In this document: positions 61,377-64,000 of the stretch, piece after piece | How positions within the stretch are numbered: position 1 is the first letter of the stretch | How the letters are laid out: the number at the start of each line of letters is the position of its first letter | Assembly: GCA_020852275.1 (NCBI GenBank) | Contig: JADZBE010000008.1 | Span: 1 to 64,000 of the forward strand | Direction of reading: 5' to 3' | Length of the DNA stretch: 64,000 nt | DNA from: Phycisphaerales bacterium | GTDB lineage: Bacteria; Planctomycetota; Phycisphaerae; UBA1845 | Notes under the pieces: generated by a model | Told to the model about the DNA's origin: nothing | Database searches by the model: none | The model's input: only the letters and a program-made list of their open reading frames with translations | Position numbers and translations under genes: made by a program

Positions 61377-62213
61377 ATGGAATACGCAGCGGGCATTGAC
61401 GTGGGAAGCACGCAGACCAAAGCCGTGCTTTTGGACGCCTCGCGCGCCATTGTGGCAAGAGCGCTGATCAACACCGGCGCCAATGTGAAGCGTGCCGGGC
61501 AGACGGCCTTGGACACCCTCTTGTCGCAGTCCGGCGTGGCAAAGGAGGCCGTCGGCTTTGTGGTTGGAACTGGCTACGGTCGATACAAAATCGAAGCGGG
61601 CAACGCGCAGGTGACGGAAATCTCCTGCCATGCGCGCGGCGCGCAGTTGCTCTTTCCCGGCACGCGCACGGTGATCGACATGGGCGGGCAGGACACCAAG
61701 GCGATCAAGGTCGGGCCCGAGGGCGACGTGCTGGACTTCTGCATGAACGACAAATGCGCCGCGGGCACGGGGCGGTTTCTCGCCGGCGCGGCCGAAGTGC
61801 TCGGGCTGTCTCTCGATGATATTGGCGAAATATCGCTTCGCGGAACCCAGCCCATACGACTGACGAGTGTCTGCACCGTGTTCGTCGAATCGGACATTCT
61901 GGGCTACGTGGCGCAGAAGCGCAAGATGGAGGACATTCTCGCCGGCGTTCATCAGGCCATTGCATCGCGCACGATCGGGCTGGTGCGACGCGTGGGCATG
62001 GAGGCGGAGTTTACGTTTACCGGCGGCGTGGCACGCAACATGGGAATGGTCCGCGCGCTGGAGGCGAAGCTTGACGTCACGCTGAACGTCAGCCCCGACG
62101 CGCATTTCATGGGCGCCTTGGGCGCTGCACTATTCGCGCTGGATCATGTACTGGCCGGCAGGTCCGTCGTCCCTGCGGCGGCAGACGTTCCGGCGGAATG
62201 GGTCACCGGCTGA
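61377..62213 (+). CDS. Benzoyl-CoA reductase ATPase subunit (BadG/BcrD/BzdP-type)
   Basis: 278 residues. ASKHA ATPase: IDVGSTQTKAVLLD, VGTGYGRYKIE, DMGGQDTKAI, NDKCAAGTGRFLAGAAE and TSVCTVFVESDI with the two bridging-cluster cysteines, and TFTGGVARNMGM. With the next gene it should form the ATP-driven electron activator. Nine bases after the B-type subunit. Confidence 0.92.
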   Translation: MEYAAGIDVGSTQTKAVLLDASRAIVARALINTGANVKRAGQTALDTLLSQSGVAKEAVGFVVGTGYGRYKIEAGNAQVTEISCHARGAQLLFPGTRTVIDMGGQDTKAIKVGPEGDVLDFCMNDKCAAGTGRFLAGAAEVLGLSLDDIGEISLRGTQPIRLTSVCTVFVESDILGYVAQKRKMEDILAGVHQAIASRTIGLVRRVGMEAEFTFTGGVARNMGMVRALEAKLDVTLNVSPDAHFMGALGAALFALDHVLAGRSVVPAAADVPAEWVTG

Positions 62214-62236
62214 TCATCAGGGGAGAATTTTTAGAC

Positions 62237-63049
62237 ATGGCATTCATCGCAGGCGTGGATCTCGGAGCGGGCGCGGTCAAGGTCGTCATTTTGGACGAGT
62301 CCTCCCGCGTGCTGGGGTACGGGCAGGAGCGGTCGCGGGCGGATTTCGACGCCGTCGGGCGTCGCGCCATCGCCGCGGCCTGTGAGTCGGCGAAGCTCTC
62401 GACGGGCGACATCGACTACGTTGCGGCCACGGGCTTTGGGCGCTACAGCTTCGACGACCGCTCCATTCAGATCACGGACCTGACGTGCGCCGCGCGCGGG
62501 GCGTACGCTGTTTTTCCCGACGCGAGATTCGTCCTCGACATGGGCTCCCAGAGTACCCGCGCCATCTGCCTGCGCGACGGCGGCAAGGTCAAGTCCTTCC
62601 GCGCCAACGAGAAATGCGCCGCGGGCAGCGGCGGGTTCCTCGAGCGCGTCGCGCGATATCTTGAAATACCGCTGGCCGAACTGGGCACCATCTCCTTGAT
62701 CGCCCGCGATCCGCAACCCATCAGCAGCGTCTGCGCCGTCCTGGCGGAATCCGAGATCATCAACCACGTGTCGGAAGGCCGGACCGTGGCGGACATCGTG
62801 TGCGGCTCGCACCTGTCGCTGGCCGGTCGCGCGCTGAGCCAGCTCAAGATGGTGGGGCTGGACGGTCCGGTGGTGTTCGTCGGCGGCGTGGCGCTGCAGG
62901 AGGGCATGGTCCGCGCCTGCCGCGAGAAGTTCGGCCAGCCCGTGCTCTTGCCGGACCACCCGTCGCACGTCGTGGCTCACGGCGCGGCGCTGCTGGGTCT
63001 TCAGAGGTACCTGAAGTCCAAACAAGGCGAACTGGCCACCGTTGCGTAG
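62237..63049 (+). CDS. Second benzoyl-CoA reductase ATPase subunit (BzdQ/BadF-like) with altered phosphate motif
   Basis: 270 residues from ATG 62237 (GGGGAG about 12 bases upstream). Same fold as its neighbour: GVDLGAGAVKVVILD, ATGFGRYSF, NEKCAAGSGGFLE and SSVCAVLAESEI with both cluster cysteines. The phosphate-2 motif reads DMGSQSTRAI instead of GGQDTK, so its ATP site may differ. Both ATPases here are short; in Thauera BcrA is longer, so the set looks more like the Bzd arrangement. Confidence 0.88.
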   Translation: MAFIAGVDLGAGAVKVVILDESSRVLGYGQERSRADFDAVGRRAIAAACESAKLSTGDIDYVAATGFGRYSFDDRSIQITDLTCAARGAYAVFPDARFVLDMGSQSTRAICLRDGGKVKSFRANEKCAAGSGGFLERVARYLEIPLAELGTISLIARDPQPISSVCAVLAESEIINHVSEGRTVADIVCGSHLSLAGRALSQLKMVGLDGPVVFVGGVALQEGMVRACREKFGQPVLLPDHPSHVVAHGAALLGLQRYLKSKQGELATVA

Positions 63050-63438
63050 CTTCGCGCGCCGCCCTTTGAGGGCAACGTAGTCCTCTTTCAGACCGCGAAG
63101 CACCGGCGAGCGCCGCGAGCCTTCCGAACGCGAAGCGCCAGCGAGCGCCCTGCCATCTGCCGCACCCCTCCCGCGAGAATACCTGGCTTGCCCGACGAGG
63201 AATCGCCGCTCAACCTCAAGAAACCGTGAAGCCGGAAACCGCCGCAGGCCGAAATAGGCTGCTGCAGGGCTTTCCGCTTGGCCATCGGACCGTCCCATAA
63301 ATGTTAATCTCGGTAAACTATGCTTCCTTTGACGGGCCGCGTGGACTAAGATCGGGCTGATCGCGGGCTTGGAGGTCCGCGTCCCTTGTGCGGGCGAGTC
63401 GGGGCGACCGCCGCACTCACTGGGTCGGAGATGTGATC
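63050..63438. other. Intergenic region with dispersed repeats
   Basis: No gene seen between the reductase operon and the recombinase. Two repeats lie at 63095-63112 and 63130-63147. No clear terminator is visible after the operon. Confidence 0.5.
63095..63147. repeat. Two copies of GCGAAGCNCCNGCGAGCG, 35-bp period
   Basis: GCGAAGCACCGGCGAGCG and GCGAAGCGCCAGCGAGCG begin 35 bases apart. They match, in inverse orientation, the pair at 39961-40016, which has the same 35-base spacing. Confidence 0.7.
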
Positions 63439-64000
63439 ATGTTGCTGGCCGCGACTCCGCCGAGAAGCACCAGACCGGCCACGCCGCCGCTGGTCAAGCG
63501 TTTTCTCGACTATCTGTTCAACGAGTGCGGACTGGCGGGGAACACGATCTCCGCCTACCAGCGCGACCTTAACGAGTTCTGGAACCACCTCGCGGAGCTG
63601 GACGTTTACCTGGCGGACCTGTCCATGCAGGACCTCCAGGCCCATCTCGTCCGGCTTCAGGAGCGCGGGCTGTCCATTGCGTCCATCTCGCGGCACCTGA
63701 TGTCCATCAAGATGTTCCTCCGCTTCCTGCACACGGAGCGGTTGATCCGGCACGACCTTGCGACGCTGATCGAGACGCCGCGGCAGTGGAACCGCATCCC
63801 GCACAGCCTGCACGTTCCGGAGGTGGACGCGCTGCTCAGCGCGCCGGCGCCGGACGACGAGTATTACCTGCGCGACCGGGCGCTGCTCGAGCTGATGTAC
63901 GCCACCGGGCTTCGCGTCAGCGAGCTGTCCTCGCTCGACGTGGGGCAGGTGAACCTCAAGGTCGGCTACCTGCGCTGCATCGGCAAGGGGAACAAGGAGC
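63439..64000 (+). CDS. Tyrosine recombinase XerC/XerD type (partial, runs off the window)
   Basis: 187 residues visible from ATG 63439, after GGAG at 63427-63430. SAM-like core-binding domain: LVKRFLDYLFNECGLAGNTISAYQRDLNEF, HLVRLQERGLSIASISRHLMSIKMFLRFL, then the catalytic-domain start LRDRALLELMYATGLRVSELSSLDVGQV with the first catalytic Arg. It resolves chromosome dimers at dif-like sites in most bacteria. The 3' half is outside the window, so the remaining catalytic residues cannot be checked. Confidence 0.92.
   Translation, partial: MLLAATPPRSTRPATPPLVKRFLDYLFNECGLAGNTISAYQRDLNEFWNHLAELDVYLADLSMQDLQAHLVRLQERGLSIASISRHLMSIKMFLRFLHTERLIRHDLATLIETPRQWNRIPHSLHVPEVDALLSAPAPDDEYYLRDRALLELMYATGLRVSELSSLDVGQVNLKVGYLRCIGKGNKE

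Overview
This is a 64 kb GC-rich chromosomal segment that looks like Planctomycetota. The signs are secreted proteins ending in dockerin-like EF-hand pairs, a lipoprotein mixing collagen-like and Kelch repeats, an ECF sigma factor translationally coupled to a membrane-anchored Ser/Thr kinase, and several families of short hairpin or heptamer repeats scattered between and even inside genes. The phylum call is an inference from these traits; no rRNA or tRNA gene is present in the window.

Layout. Positions 1-16.8 kb hold secreted or surface proteins, an SLC13-type permease, an M16-like protein lacking its zinc motif, a GH20-like glycosidase, a Kelch lipoprotein, a deacetylase/methyltransferase pair, a GT2 glycosyltransferase and a PcrA/UvrD helicase. 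Around 17.0-18.4 kb is a small cluster resembling Mu-like phage genes, partly decayed. From 18.9 to 21.5 kb are the ECF sigma/kinase pair and a PPOX protein. From 21.8 to 26.5 kb is a housekeeping run: tpiA, secG, yicC, gmk, rpoZ, coaC, coaB. A 1123-residue lipoprotein with S-layer/RTX-like repeats follows, then a toxin-antitoxin patch (HEPN plus a frameshifted MNT partner, then hicBA), a GT-C mannosyltransferase-like protein with an NPCBM-like tail, and an HExxH lipoprotein.

From 35.9 to 44.8 kb the minus strand carries a molybdenum hydroxylase locus: a MocA-like protein, an XdhC-like protein, a cysteine-synthase-like enzyme, a HemN-like radical SAM protein, a fused FeS/Mo subunit, an FAD subunit and a TetR regulator. 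From 45.0 to 63.0 kb the plus strand carries an apparent anaerobic benzoyl-CoA degradation cluster: oah, an SDR, dch, had, an extra HgdB-like/ATPase pair, a very large CoA-ligase fusion, a thiolase, a HADH/ECH fusion, and a four-gene class I benzoyl-CoA reductase in the order C-like, B-like, ATPase, ATPase. The TetR gene and oah are divergent, with recognisable back-to-back promoters and a 20-bp palindrome just downstream of the oah promoter. The window ends inside a xerC/xerD-type recombinase.

How the genes fit together. The CoA ligase and possibly the Mo hydroxylase would feed aromatic acids into benzoyl-CoA. The reductase makes a dienoyl-CoA. Dch, Had and Oah hydrate, oxidise and open the ring. 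The SDR, the HADH/ECH fusion and the thiolase would continue by beta-oxidation. Substrate assignments rest on family recognition and context, not on experiment.
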